54,401 bases of DNA from Deltaproteobacteria bacterium (GTDB taxonomy: Bacteria; Desulfobacterota; Desulfuromonadia; Desulfuromonadales; Geopsychrobacteraceae), in NCBI GenBank assembly GCA_018399135.1, contig JAGYPB010000013.1, positions 1 to 54,401 on the forward strand, in the 5' to 3' direction. A program made the position numbers and the translations under genes. Positions 42,586 through 50,464 of the stretch are shown here, in pieces (position 1 is the stretch's first letter; every line of letters starts with the position of its first letter). A model generated the notes under the pieces. That model ran no database searches. It was not told the origin of the DNA and was given only the letters and a program-made list of their open reading frames with translations.

Positions 42586-44280
42586 TCAGGAATTATTTCT
42601 GAACTTATGGCCAAAGTTTTCTTCTTCTTCCGGACTGCCGATCAAGATCAACCCCATTCCCTCCGTCATCACGGTTTCCGGTGGCGGAGAAACGATCGGA
42701 TCGTCGGATTCAGACAATTCAATGGCAACAATAGAACAACCCGTTTTTGGACGGATCTGGGATTCGGCGATGCTCAAACCCACCAGAGATAAGGGCAGAG
42801 GTGCACGAAAGACATCAATCCCTTCGGTCAAAAAGATAGTCTCCTTGCCTGCAAGAACATTATTGAGGATATTGGCTCCGACCGAGGAGTTGGAAACAAC
42901 GAAATCAGCGCCGGCGGCATATAGCTGGTCAACGTTTTCCTCCTGATTGGAGCGCGCCACAATGCGCATGTGGGGACGCTGACGACGGCTGGCAAGGGTA
43001 AGGAAAATATTGGTACTGTCATCATTGGTGGTGACAATCAACCCTTTGGCATCTTCTATGCCTGAATCCAACAAAAGATGACGACTGGTCGCATCGCCGA
43101 TGACAGTAATATGATCCATACAATCGAGATTGTTAGTACGATCAATGATCACAAAAGGAATGGAACGTCGCTCCAGATATCTGGCCGCGCTGCAACCGAT
43201 GCGCCCATGGCCGAGAACCATCACCAGGTCAGTCATATCTTTGTCACCGGCAATTCCTTCAAGAGTATGCAGCTGTTCACGGGTTCCGGCGAGCACCATC
43301 AGAGCTAAAGGGGAAAGAACACTGTCTGCCTGCGGGATAGTGAACGTGCCACGTTCCCACAAACCAATGACCGCCAGACCTGTCTGCTGACGAATTTTTG
43401 CTTCCGCCAGGGTCAAGCCAACAAAAGGAGTCGATTTAACCGGCATTTCAGCGATCAACAACTTTCCAAACGCATCAAGGATATGGGCCGTGGCTCCCAG
43501 AGTGGTAGCCCGCGAAGCAAGATAGCTTCCCAGAATTCGTTTTAACGGAATGGCCCGGTTGGCACCGGCCAGACGCAACAGCTCGGTGCGTTCCGGTTCA
43601 TCCACCATGGTAGCGATCGGCGTGTCGCAAAAAGAACGGATCGTCAGACAGATATTGGTATTCAGAGGATCGCTCAAATTGGCAATCACGTGGCGGGCTT
43701 TAGCGATCTGAATGTTTTTTAAAAAGGTCACATTGGTAGGACGACCAAAAACCACATGCAGCCCCTCTTCTTCAAGCTGAATCGCTTCATCCTGATTCGA
43801 GGTGACGATCACATAGGGGGTATGATGAGAAATCAGTTTACGGGTCAAGGCACGAGCAATACTGTCATAACCAAAAATAATCACATGGTCGCTGTAATCA
43901 GCATTTAACTGAGTTTTGGGACGATATCGCAGGCGCTGTTCAATCCAGGGCGCGAGAAACAGACTGACCATGCCGAAAGGCAACAGAATCAGCATAAAAA
44001 CCACACCTGAAAGTGTCACAAGAGCAGAAAAGATGTGACCGGGATCAGTACTAAAAACATAGTCGCCATATCCCAAGGTGCTCATGGTAATAATTGTCCA
44101 ATAGACGCCGGTAAAAAAGGAGTAGTGGCGACCTTCGAGATACTCCATTAACACCGTGAACAACGCGGCGTAGCTCATCACCATCAAAAACAGAAAAAAA
44201 CAATAAAGAATAAGAAGTTTGAGATTTTTTCGCGCCTGCCCTCGCAGAAAAAAGGCAAACTCGTTAACAGGTAATTTCAT
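42586..44280 (-). CDS. Two-RCK potassium channel, GsuK-like
   Basis: A 564-residue K+ channel subunit. Two transmembrane helices (about 20-45 and 82-105) flank a pore with selectivity filter TMSTLGYGDYVF (about 66-77). Two cytoplasmic RCK modules follow: first VIIFGYDSIARALTRKL with TrkA_C ending near residue 310, second MVLGHGRIGCSAARYL with TrkA_C (LVGLSIAESQIRPKTGCSIVAIE) to the C-terminus. This single-pore, tandem-RCK layout is that of GsuK from Geobacter sulfurreducens and of MthK-like BK-type channels. The Gly-x-Gly-x-x-Gly in RCK2 (GHGRIG) fits nucleotide binding. Ribosome site weak; a MITE copy lies 68 bases upstream. Confidence 0.88.
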   Translation of the reverse strand: MKLPVNEFAFFLRGQARKNLKLLILYCFFLFLMVMSYAALFTVLMEYLEGRHYSFFTGVYWTIITMSTLGYGDYVFSTDPGHIFSALVTLSGVVFMLILLPFGMVSLFLAPWIEQRLRYRPKTQLNADYSDHVIIFGYDSIARALTRKLISHHTPYVIVTSNQDEAIQLEEEGLHVVFGRPTNVTFLKNIQIAKARHVIANLSDPLNTNICLTIRSFCDTPIATMVDEPERTELLRLAGANRAIPLKRILGSYLASRATTLGATAHILDAFGKLLIAEMPVKSTPFVGLTLAEAKIRQQTGLAVIGLWERGTFTIPQADSVLSPLALMVLAGTREQLHTLEGIAGDKDMTDLVMVLGHGRIGCSAARYLERRSIPFVIIDRTNNLDCMDHITVIGDATSRHLLLDSGIEDAKGLIVTTNDDSTNIFLTLASRRQRPHMRIVARSNQEENVDQLYAAGADFVVSNSSVGANILNNVLAGKETIFLTEGIDVFRAPLPLSLVGLSIAESQIRPKTGCSIVAIELSESDDPIVSPPPETVMTEGMGLILIGSPEEEENFGHKFRNNS

Positions 44281-44347
44281 ATAAATCCGATCTACACTGA
44301 AGAAGGACAGTTACACCTTTATTCGGATAACTCAAAAAAGATGCAAA

Positions 44348-44501
44348 GTAACTATTCAGCGATGGCCTAGCGCTGGATAGGGGATTCGGTGGCAAGGGTG
44401 TCTGTCGCCACGGACGGCGACAGCAAGCGGTCATGGATGACCCAACGGGAAACAATCGCGTCCCTTGACATAGGATCCCCGATACTGTGCTGAACAGATA
44501 C
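44348..44501 (+). mobile_element. MITE-like palindromic element, copy 7 (long form B)
   Basis: 154 bp, GTAACTATTCAGC to GCTGAACAGATAC, with perfect 8-bp target duplication GATGCAAA at 44340-44347 and 44502-44509. Inner hairpin CTGTCGCC / GGCGACAG; second hairpin GTCATGGATGAC followed by the form-B insert CCAACGGGAAACAATCGCG. It sits between the GGDEF-EAL gene and the K+ channel gene, in the probable promoter region of the latter. Confidence 0.95.
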
Positions 44502-44600
44502 GATGCAAACATCCTTTCTAACGAATTTTCTCAGGTAAGGCAAGCTTGGGATAAAAACTGCAGACCATCAGAAAGGGGACATCGGTACAGCGCCGGCGAT

Positions 44601-47363
44601 TTATGTCAGGGTGCCGGCGTTATAGAAACAGAACGGCTGTGTCGACATATTATCATGTATTTTTTCAGTCAGTTGCTCGACAGTCAGAGGACGACTGAAA
44701 TAAAAACCCTGAGCTTCATCACATTTTTTGGACGTGAGAAATTCCAGCTCATGCTTGTTTTCAATCCCCTCTGCCACCACCTTGATCCCCATGGTGTGAG
44801 CCATTACGATAATGGCTTCAGTGATTGCGGAATCTTCCGGATGGGTACTTAGACGCCGGACAAAGGTTTTATCGACTTTCAGGCGCTGGATAGGAAAGTG
44901 ATGAAGATAACTGAGCGAACTGTAGCCGGTACCAAAATCGTCGATCGCCAGGGTCATGCCCATTTTTCGTAAGCTCAAGAGGGTTTGGGTCGCGTTATCA
45001 ATATTATCCATCAAGGTGCTTTCAGTAATCTCCAACTCGAGTAAATCAGCACTAAGACCAATTTCGGAAAGCAACTCCCGGATAGAGGCAACCAGACCGA
45101 CATCTCGAAACTGCTTAGCGGATAAATTGACAGCCAGTCGAAGACACACACCGCTGAACTGCTGAAGATCCTTGATTTGTCGGCACGCCGTAGTTAATAC
45201 CCAACGACCTATCGGCAGAATCAATCCGGTTTCCTCAGCCAAAGGGATAAAATGTGCCGGCGACAGGTGCCCTAGAACGGGATGATTCCAACGCAGTAAC
45301 GCCTCAACGCCGATGGTTTTACCGTTATTCAAATCGATCTGGGGCTGGTAAACCAGATAAAACTCTTGTTGATCAAGAGCCTTACGCAGGTCGTTGGCCA
45401 ACAACAGCCGCTGCAAGGCCTGATCGTTGGCATTTGACGAGTAGAAACGGAATTCGTCGCGACCACCATCCTTTGATTGATACATTGCCGCATCTGCATT
45501 TTTAATAAGGGTATCGGCATCATCACCGTCAGCAGGATACATCGCGATACCGATACTGGCAGTAACAAAAATCTCTTTGTTTCTAAGAACCAGCGGACCT
45601 TTTAAGGTCTCGTGAATTTTTTCGGCAATATGTACAGCATCGGTCTGACAGCTCATCAAATCACTGAGAACAACAAACTCATCACCCCCCAAGCGGCACA
45701 CTGAATCACAATGACGCAAGGCATTTTTTAGTCGGTCAGCGACAATTTTCAGCAGTTGATCACCGACATCATGACCAAAAGTATCATTGATCCTCTTGAA
45801 ATGGTCGAGATCAAGAAAAAAAAGCGCGATTTGTCGGTTGTTACGTTGTGCCCGCGTAAGCATCTGATTCAAGCGGTCTTTTAATAAAAGACGGTTGGGC
45901 AGATCGGTCAGTGCATCAAAATAAGCCATGTGGGCAATTCGTGCTTCATCCTTCCTGCGCTGGGTGACGTCCTCAAAAAGAGCGGAGAAGTATTCTGCCG
46001 AAAGTGGGGCAGCAGAAACCTTGATCGTTTTATTCAGATGGCTGAATTCAAATTCGAATTCACTGGGGGTTTGTTGACGTACCACCCGGGCAAAAAAATC
46101 CAACCCGAAGAGTTCATCATCAACCAATGGAAATATGTCGCTGGCAAAATGACCGACAACATCTTTTGACTTCACAGAAAAAATGGTTTCAAAGGCTGGA
46201 TTCACATCGATAAATTCATAGTTAGAAGGGAGCTGATCCGCCGAATAGATCATACGAAACTGCCCTACTCCTTCGCGCATAGCAGAATAGAGTGTACGAT
46301 AGAGCTCCTCACTTTCCTTACGACGTTGCTGTTCTTCCTTGAGTGCTGAGATATCGACGAAACTCTCAAGTAGAAGCTCCTGCCCTTCCAGCTCGATTTT
46401 GGTTACCGTCTTGATAATCGGCAAGGTACTGCCATCAATCCGCACCAAAAGGCGCTCTGACTTATTGATGGTCTCCCCCATATCGGTGATGGGGCATTGG
46501 CCCTCTTCTTTCGGACAAATAAATCTGTGGCAAATATGCCCTTCAATCTGACGCGGATGACCGCCCACCATATCAGCCAACGTCTGGTTGGCAAAAACGA
46601 TCTGATGGGTTTGAGGATCAATCAGCGTGATGGCTGCCGGAGTTCCATCAAGAATAGCACGCAGTCGCAACTCTGCTTCTTTAAGAGCACTTTCCTGACG
46701 TTTAAGCTGGGTGATATCAGTGTAAATAAGGATAATATAGATAATCTGTCCAGCGGAATTATTGATCGGTGTCGCGACCACATGATAAAAACGATCATCA
46801 ATGGCAAAATCACTCTCTTCAGCAACCCCCCCGATTTCCACAACCCGATCGAGAACACAATCACTTTGTGACTGTCGGCGAGCACAGACCAAATCTTTGA
46901 AGTCAATCCCGACAACACCCGTCTGGTCAGGGAAAAACAGCTCCTTTCCTCGATGATTATAGGCACAGAGGCGAAAAGCATCATCAACCACCATAATACC
47001 GGCCCCTGAGGCGTCAAAGATGGCCTGAATTTCCTCTTTGGCAATCGTTAATTCTGCATTGGTTTCCTTCAGGTTATCAAGTACCTGACGGAAGGAATCG
47101 GTGACGATACCGATGGGATCAATCGACAGCAGGGTCTCATTATCAAGTTCTTCAGCCGCCAGTGGCAAGGTACCAATAACTTCCAACATGTGGTTGGTTT
47201 TCAGACGTATATATTTATAGAGATCCTGCTCACGACCCTCCAGTTGCTTTTTTTCAGAGGCCAACTCAAAAAGTTGGGCAGTGACGTCCAAGATCTGTTG
47301 CTGGAGGTCAGAACAAGTAGACGTGTGTTCGTCTGATGGTGCAGATTCAGGAATTAAGCTCAT
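44601..47363 (-). CDS. PAS-GGDEF-EAL cyclic di-GMP signalling protein
   Basis: A 920-residue soluble protein. An N-terminal coiled coil (about 20-65) leads to three PAS modules (around 120-225, 230-345 and 355-475; for example AIFDASGAGIMVVDDAFRLC and AILDGTPAAITLIDPQTHQI). The diguanylate cyclase motif is intact, CRLGGDEFVVLSD near residue 557, with an inhibitory RxxD (RHCD) five residues upstream. The phosphodiesterase domain has EALLRW near 686, ELEITESTLMDN, AIDDFGTGYSSLSYL, KVDKTF and VAEGIEN, i.e. all catalytic residues. Both activities are possible. ATG overlaps the tusA stop (ATGA), so it is the third gene of yedE-tusA-GGDEF. Confidence 0.95.
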   Translation of the reverse strand: MSLIPESAPSDEHTSTCSDLQQQILDVTAQLFELASEKKQLEGREQDLYKYIRLKTNHMLEVIGTLPLAAEELDNETLLSIDPIGIVTDSFRQVLDNLKETNAELTIAKEEIQAIFDASGAGIMVVDDAFRLCAYNHRGKELFFPDQTGVVGIDFKDLVCARRQSQSDCVLDRVVEIGGVAEESDFAIDDRFYHVVATPINNSAGQIIYIILIYTDITQLKRQESALKEAELRLRAILDGTPAAITLIDPQTHQIVFANQTLADMVGGHPRQIEGHICHRFICPKEEGQCPITDMGETINKSERLLVRIDGSTLPIIKTVTKIELEGQELLLESFVDISALKEEQQRRKESEELYRTLYSAMREGVGQFRMIYSADQLPSNYEFIDVNPAFETIFSVKSKDVVGHFASDIFPLVDDELFGLDFFARVVRQQTPSEFEFEFSHLNKTIKVSAAPLSAEYFSALFEDVTQRRKDEARIAHMAYFDALTDLPNRLLLKDRLNQMLTRAQRNNRQIALFFLDLDHFKRINDTFGHDVGDQLLKIVADRLKNALRHCDSVCRLGGDEFVVLSDLMSCQTDAVHIAEKIHETLKGPLVLRNKEIFVTASIGIAMYPADGDDADTLIKNADAAMYQSKDGGRDEFRFYSSNANDQALQRLLLANDLRKALDQQEFYLVYQPQIDLNNGKTIGVEALLRWNHPVLGHLSPAHFIPLAEETGLILPIGRWVLTTACRQIKDLQQFSGVCLRLAVNLSAKQFRDVGLVASIRELLSEIGLSADLLELEITESTLMDNIDNATQTLLSLRKMGMTLAIDDFGTGYSSLSYLHHFPIQRLKVDKTFVRRLSTHPEDSAITEAIIVMAHTMGIKVVAEGIENKHELEFLTSKKCDEAQGFYFSRPLTVEQLTEKIHDNMSTQPFCFYNAGTLT

Positions 47364-47635
47364 AGATGGCCGTCTTTCAAGATTTTGGGTTTACTCACAG
47401 CAATACAATAGCCATGACCCACATCAGATACCTGAAAATCGTACCCCATACTTTTTACCGCATCGCAAATACGGTTGGTTGAATCGTGGTTATCAACCAT
47501 CAATTCCATTGTAAAATCATCCGTACGCAAGGAATCGCGATATTTATTCAGTTCCCGCAAGGCAATCAACAAAGACGATGGGCAGACAAAACCGCGGACA
47601 TCGACAGAAACAGCTGAAGGGGGGTTGGTCGTCAT
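47360..47635 (-). CDS. TusA/SirA-family sulfurtransferase-like protein
   Basis: A 91-residue protein with the family opening VDVRGFVCPSSLLIALRELN, where the Cys of the CPxx motif carries a persulfide, and a C-terminal half typical of TusA (DNHDSTNRICDAVKSMGYDFQV). AAAGGAG precedes the ATG. Encoded 14 bases after a YedE transporter, an arrangement linked to selenium or thiosulfate-sulfur trafficking. Stop overlaps the GGDEF-EAL start. Confidence 0.88.
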   Translation of the reverse strand: MTTNPPSAVSVDVRGFVCPSSLLIALRELNKYRDSLRTDDFTMELMVDNHDSTNRICDAVKSMGYDFQVSDVGHGYCIAVSKPKILKDGHL

Positions 47636-47649
47636 GGCAAAACTCCTTT

Positions 47650-48765
47650 TTATTTGACGCGTACAACAAATCGGGTCAACAAGAAGGTTCCGATCCAGGC
47701 TCCAGGAAACAACCCGAAAAAAAACAACAGGCTTTGTAGCGACAACAGAGGGATCCCACCGAGCAGATGCCAGACATTACAAGCCGGGCTCATACGCGAT
47801 GCCATTCCCAACAGTATACCGCCAGCTAAGGCAGATAACAGCTGGATCTTTGGCACGCTATAATGAATTTTAAATTTTCTCATCTGTACGCTGGAAAAAA
47901 ATGCACCAATAATAATGCCACCAATCAAAGGAAATTGAACCAGCGATAACCCATCCAGATAGGGACCAGGGCCGGCACTTAAAATCGTATCCGCCAGGGG
48001 TGAGTAGTAGTTAAATCCCCGGTGTTGCAAAAATTCTTGTGAGGTAACCCACGCGGGAGCAACCAGTTGAGCAATAAAAGCACCAGCCTTGGAATAGCTG
48101 GTGGTAATTCCAAGAGGCATGCCGACCGCAGCAAAAGACACCAGCGTGACGAAAGACAAAAGAAGAGCAGCCATCCATGGCTGTAAATAGCCACTGACAA
48201 AAGAAGGACGTATAAGCACCCCCTGTTTGTGCCAGCGGAAAAGCATCAAAAATAACACAAAAACAACAACAATCATCATAACCGTCTGGTTAAGGCCCAA
48301 CAGCTGGGGCAAGGTTGCTACCTCGCTCATGCGAGTTTTTTCTGAAAGATCTTTCCAGTATGGGTGTAGTCCACTGTATACAAGACTACCTGACATCATC
48401 CCGATAATGGCAATACATGCCGACAAACTACCGGCACCCAACTTGTAAAGAGCGCCGACAACACATCCACCCGCCAGTACCATTCCAACCCCAAACACTA
48501 TTCCACCGATAAATGTCGTCAGCGCCGGCAAACCATACAGAGACGACGGCAATTGATAGACAACGAGTCCACTCAGGCGGGCAATCTCGATGAAAACAAT
48601 ATTCAACGCTATAAGAAGAACAAGACTGGGAAACAAAGGACTGCTACGAAATAAAAAAACATCACGGATAGCTCCGGCAAGGCAAAAGTCTGAGCGATGC
48701 ATGACAGCACCACTCAATAGACCTAACCCCAGAGAAACCAGAATGATCAGCACCGCACTATCCAA
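47650..48765 (-). CDS. YeeE/YedE-family sulfur/selenium transporter
   Basis: A 371-residue inner-membrane protein of about nine to ten helices. Characteristic Cys-containing loops are HRSDFCLAGAIRD, GMVLAGGCVVGALYKLGAG and ASRMSPACNVWHLLGG, which in the TsuA/YeeE group line the thiosulfate path. Paired with a TusA gene downstream, the usual association. The start shown is TTG; no strong ribosome site is seen and an in-frame GTG four codons later is an alternative. Confidence 0.87.
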   Translation of the reverse strand: MDSAVLIILVSLGLGLLSGAVMHRSDFCLAGAIRDVFLFRSSPLFPSLVLLIALNIVFIEIARLSGLVVYQLPSSLYGLPALTTFIGGIVFGVGMVLAGGCVVGALYKLGAGSLSACIAIIGMMSGSLVYSGLHPYWKDLSEKTRMSEVATLPQLLGLNQTVMMIVVVFVLFLMLFRWHKQGVLIRPSFVSGYLQPWMAALLLSFVTLVSFAAVGMPLGITTSYSKAGAFIAQLVAPAWVTSQEFLQHRGFNYYSPLADTILSAGPGPYLDGLSLVQFPLIGGIIIGAFFSSVQMRKFKIHYSVPKIQLLSALAGGILLGMASRMSPACNVWHLLGGIPLLSLQSLLFFFGLFPGAWIGTFLLTRFVVRVK

Positions 48766-48797
48766 ACTGAACCGTCACAATCGTAGAAATGTAGGAC

Positions 48798-48811
48798 TTG
48801 TTAATTAACAA
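48798..48811. promoter_or_regulatory. Palindrome upstream of yedE
   Basis: Perfect 14-bp palindrome TTGTTAATTAACAA, 33 bases upstream of the yedE start on the reverse strand, in the divergent yedE/cupin spacer. Possible operator; regulator unknown. Confidence 0.4.
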
Positions 48812-48906
48812 AAAGATATACAAACAGACTTTACCGAACAATTGATCAGTTGGCAAGCGGATTAATATGGGAATAGCCGCAAAACACGCCCTGTACCAGC
48901 AAAATA

Positions 48907-48920
48907 TTGATCTGTATCAA
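48907..48920. promoter_or_regulatory. FNR-type box upstream of the cupin gene
   Basis: TTGATCTGTATCAA is a perfect TTGAT-N4-ATCAA FNR consensus. A class II layout (box centred at -41.5) predicts a start near 48955, and a TAAATT -10-like hexamer lies at 48943-48948. The cupin start codon follows at 48989. Points to oxygen-regulated (anaerobic) activation. Confidence 0.75.
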
Positions 48921-48988
48921 AGTATTACCCTGAGTCAGTTGCTAAATTTCATATCAAGATCACCAACAAATTCATCAAGGAGACAATC

Positions 48989-49342
48989 ATGAATACAACC
49001 GAGTTGATTAAAAACGTCGCCAAGAGCAAAGTCCTTAACACGACAGAACTGATTGAATATTCAAAACAAAAAGTCGTCAGTCGCACCCTCGCACAGAATG
49101 ATTACCTGACCCTCACCCTGTTTGCCTTTGCTGCCGGCGAAGGGATCAGTAGCCATGCCTCCACCGGAGACGCCATGATTCAGGTACTCGATGGTGAAGG
49201 GCAAATTACCATTGGAACCGAAAAATATACTGTCGGTAGTGGCCAGATGATCATCATGCCGGCAAACATCCCCCACGCGGTAGACGCTGTCGTATCCTTC
49301 AAGATGCTGCTGACCGTGGTAAAACCGTCAGACGGCAATTAA
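48989..49342 (+). CDS. Small cupin-domain protein
   Basis: A 117-residue single-domain cupin. The two cupin motifs are visible: GEGISSHASTGDAMIQVLDGEG (one His and no second His/Glu of the usual GxHxH, since SSHAS replaces HxH) and PANIPHAVDAVVSFKMLL. The reduced metal-ligand set is common in sensor-like cupins. AAGGAG precedes the ATG. FNR-type box upstream suggests anaerobic expression. Function not determinable. Confidence 0.85.
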   Translation: MNTTELIKNVAKSKVLNTTELIEYSKQKVVSRTLAQNDYLTLTLFAFAAGEGISSHASTGDAMIQVLDGEGQITIGTEKYTVGSGQMIIMPANIPHAVDAVVSFKMLLTVVKPSDGN

Positions 49343-49350
49343 ACCAAAAA

Positions 49351-49392
49351 AAAGAGAAACCGGCTTAAATAGCTGATTTCTCTTTGATTTTT
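49351..49392. terminator. Bidirectional terminator between the cupin gene and tRNA-Leu
   Basis: Stem AAAGAGAAA / TTTCTCTTT (49351-49359 with 49377-49385); T-run GATTTTTT on the forward side for the cupin gene and a run of T on the reverse side for the tRNA transcript. Confidence 0.8.
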
Positions 49393-49479
49393 TGGTGCCC
49401 GAGACGAGAATCGAACTCGTACGAAGTTACCTTCGAGGGATTTTAAGTCCCTTGCGTCTACCAGTTCCGCCACCCGGGC
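49393..49479 (-). tRNA. tRNA-Leu, anticodon TAA
   Basis: 87 nt on the reverse strand with encoded CCA. Acceptor stem GCCCGGG / CTCGGGC (one G-U), D arm with TGGCGGAACTGGTAGACGC, anticodon stem-loop GGGACT-TAA-AATCCC, a long type II variable arm (TCGAAGGTAACTTCGTA), and T arm GAGTTCGATTCTC. The long variable arm and TAA anticodon fix it as Leu for UUA codons. Confidence 0.97.
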
Positions 49480-49488
49480 GCGTGACAT

Positions 49489-49516
49489 ATCTTAGTGATT
49501 ACGCTGATACTGTCAA
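49489..49516 (-). promoter_or_regulatory. Promoter of tRNA-Leu
   Basis: Reverse strand TTGACA (49511-49516), 16-base spacer, TAAGAT (49489-49494). The tRNA 5' end is ten bases below the -10 box, with a GC-rich discriminator region as expected for a stringently controlled stable RNA. Confidence 0.75.
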
Positions 49517-49549
49517 CTGCTAAAATATCAACACTGTCGAAAAAAGCAT

Positions 49550-50365
49550 CTACTCCAGAAAATTCAGCGGGGGATCTTCCGCTAACAGACCGTGATTATA
49601 GCAGCGCTGAAAACAATTCCAAACCTTTGGATATGCTCATCGTCAAGGTTGTAACTGATGGTGTTCCAATAGCGGACAATCTGGTCAGTGGTCATTGCTG
49701 TTTTTGTGCTGCAGCCTCTGCCAACAGATGGGGTTGCTGCAAACTGATTGACGGGCTTGCAATAATTGCCGCCCCAGACAACCCAGGGCTTCAGCATGCT
49801 GTTGCACCACGGCCTTGCGCACATCCACAGGGCAAACACAAAAGGAAGACCCGTGTGTTGATGCCACAAATTGCCAAGATCATAAACTTTACCCCCTGCC
49901 GGAACAGCAGCAGAGAGCTTAAGTGCACGATCACCAATCAACAGAGCTGGGGTTCCTGACACCAGATTCTACCGACTTACAGGGAACAGTCGTTACAAAG
50001 TTAATTGATCCGTAGTAATCGCGCAGCAGAATTTCCAGTAGATTAATAGAGTGTAGCAGACTCCCCCGGTGAGGGCGATCCCCAACACCATCGAGCTGGT
50101 CTGGGCTCACCGGAGTAAAGTAATACGCTGGCAATACTGCCAACGGAAGAAATTGAATGCCCAGGTAGCAGAAGATAGTCGCGCCAGTTGCGAGCATATT
50201 CAAATGATGACGAAGGACTGGCATCAATCTCCCTTGTTGCAGCATGTGATTCAGGGCGGAAGGGACTCCGGCTATCAGCTTGCCATTAAACCCCTGCTCT
50301 TTAACCTTGCAAAAAAGGGACACAGTTCAGGTAGTTGATATAGCCCAACGTGAGTGATGAATCAT
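49550..50365 (-). pseudogene. mqnA: mqnA (chorismate dehydratase, futalosine pathway), frameshifted
   Basis: MqnA makes 3-enolpyruvyl benzoate for menaquinone. Pieces of the family are read in three reverse frames: N-terminus LGYINYLNCVPF; KEQGFNGKLIAGVPSALN; then in another frame IDASPSSSFEYARNWRDYLL and PGHSISSVGSIASVLLYS; SPDQLDGV; INLLEILLRDYYGSINFV; PALLIGDRALKLSAAVPAGG and YDLGNLWHQHTGLPFVFALW; RKAVVQQHAEALGCLGRQLL; RYWNTISYNLDDEHIQ; and the end HGLLAEDPPLNFLE before a stop at 49550. The protein is almost perfectly conserved when frames are joined, but needs about eight single-base shifts. That is unlike a decayed pseudogene and suggests sequence error. Confidence 0.85.
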
Positions 50366-50392
50366 CCTTTTGCCATGCTAAGTTCCCCAAAA

Positions 50393-50421
50393 CAGGGCAG
50401 GAAAGTATATTTCCTGCCCTG
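50393..50421 (-). terminator. Terminator after accC
   Basis: Twelve-bp perfect stem CAGGGCAGGAAA / TTTCCTGCCCTG with loop GTATA; on the reverse strand it is followed by TTTT. Sits between accC and mqnA. Confidence 0.75.
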
Positions 50422-50464
50422 CCCTGTTTCGCAAAAAATCCAGTCCGGATTAAACTTAGTGCGT

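Noticed and set aside
41997-44501. CRISPR array (three similar repeats over 2.5 kb)
   Set aside because: Units are long, palindromic, in both orientations and have target duplications; there are no regular spacers or cas genes.
49495-50340. Several small overlapping open frames between tRNA-Leu and accC
   Set aside because: They are pieces of one frameshifted mqnA and not separate genes.
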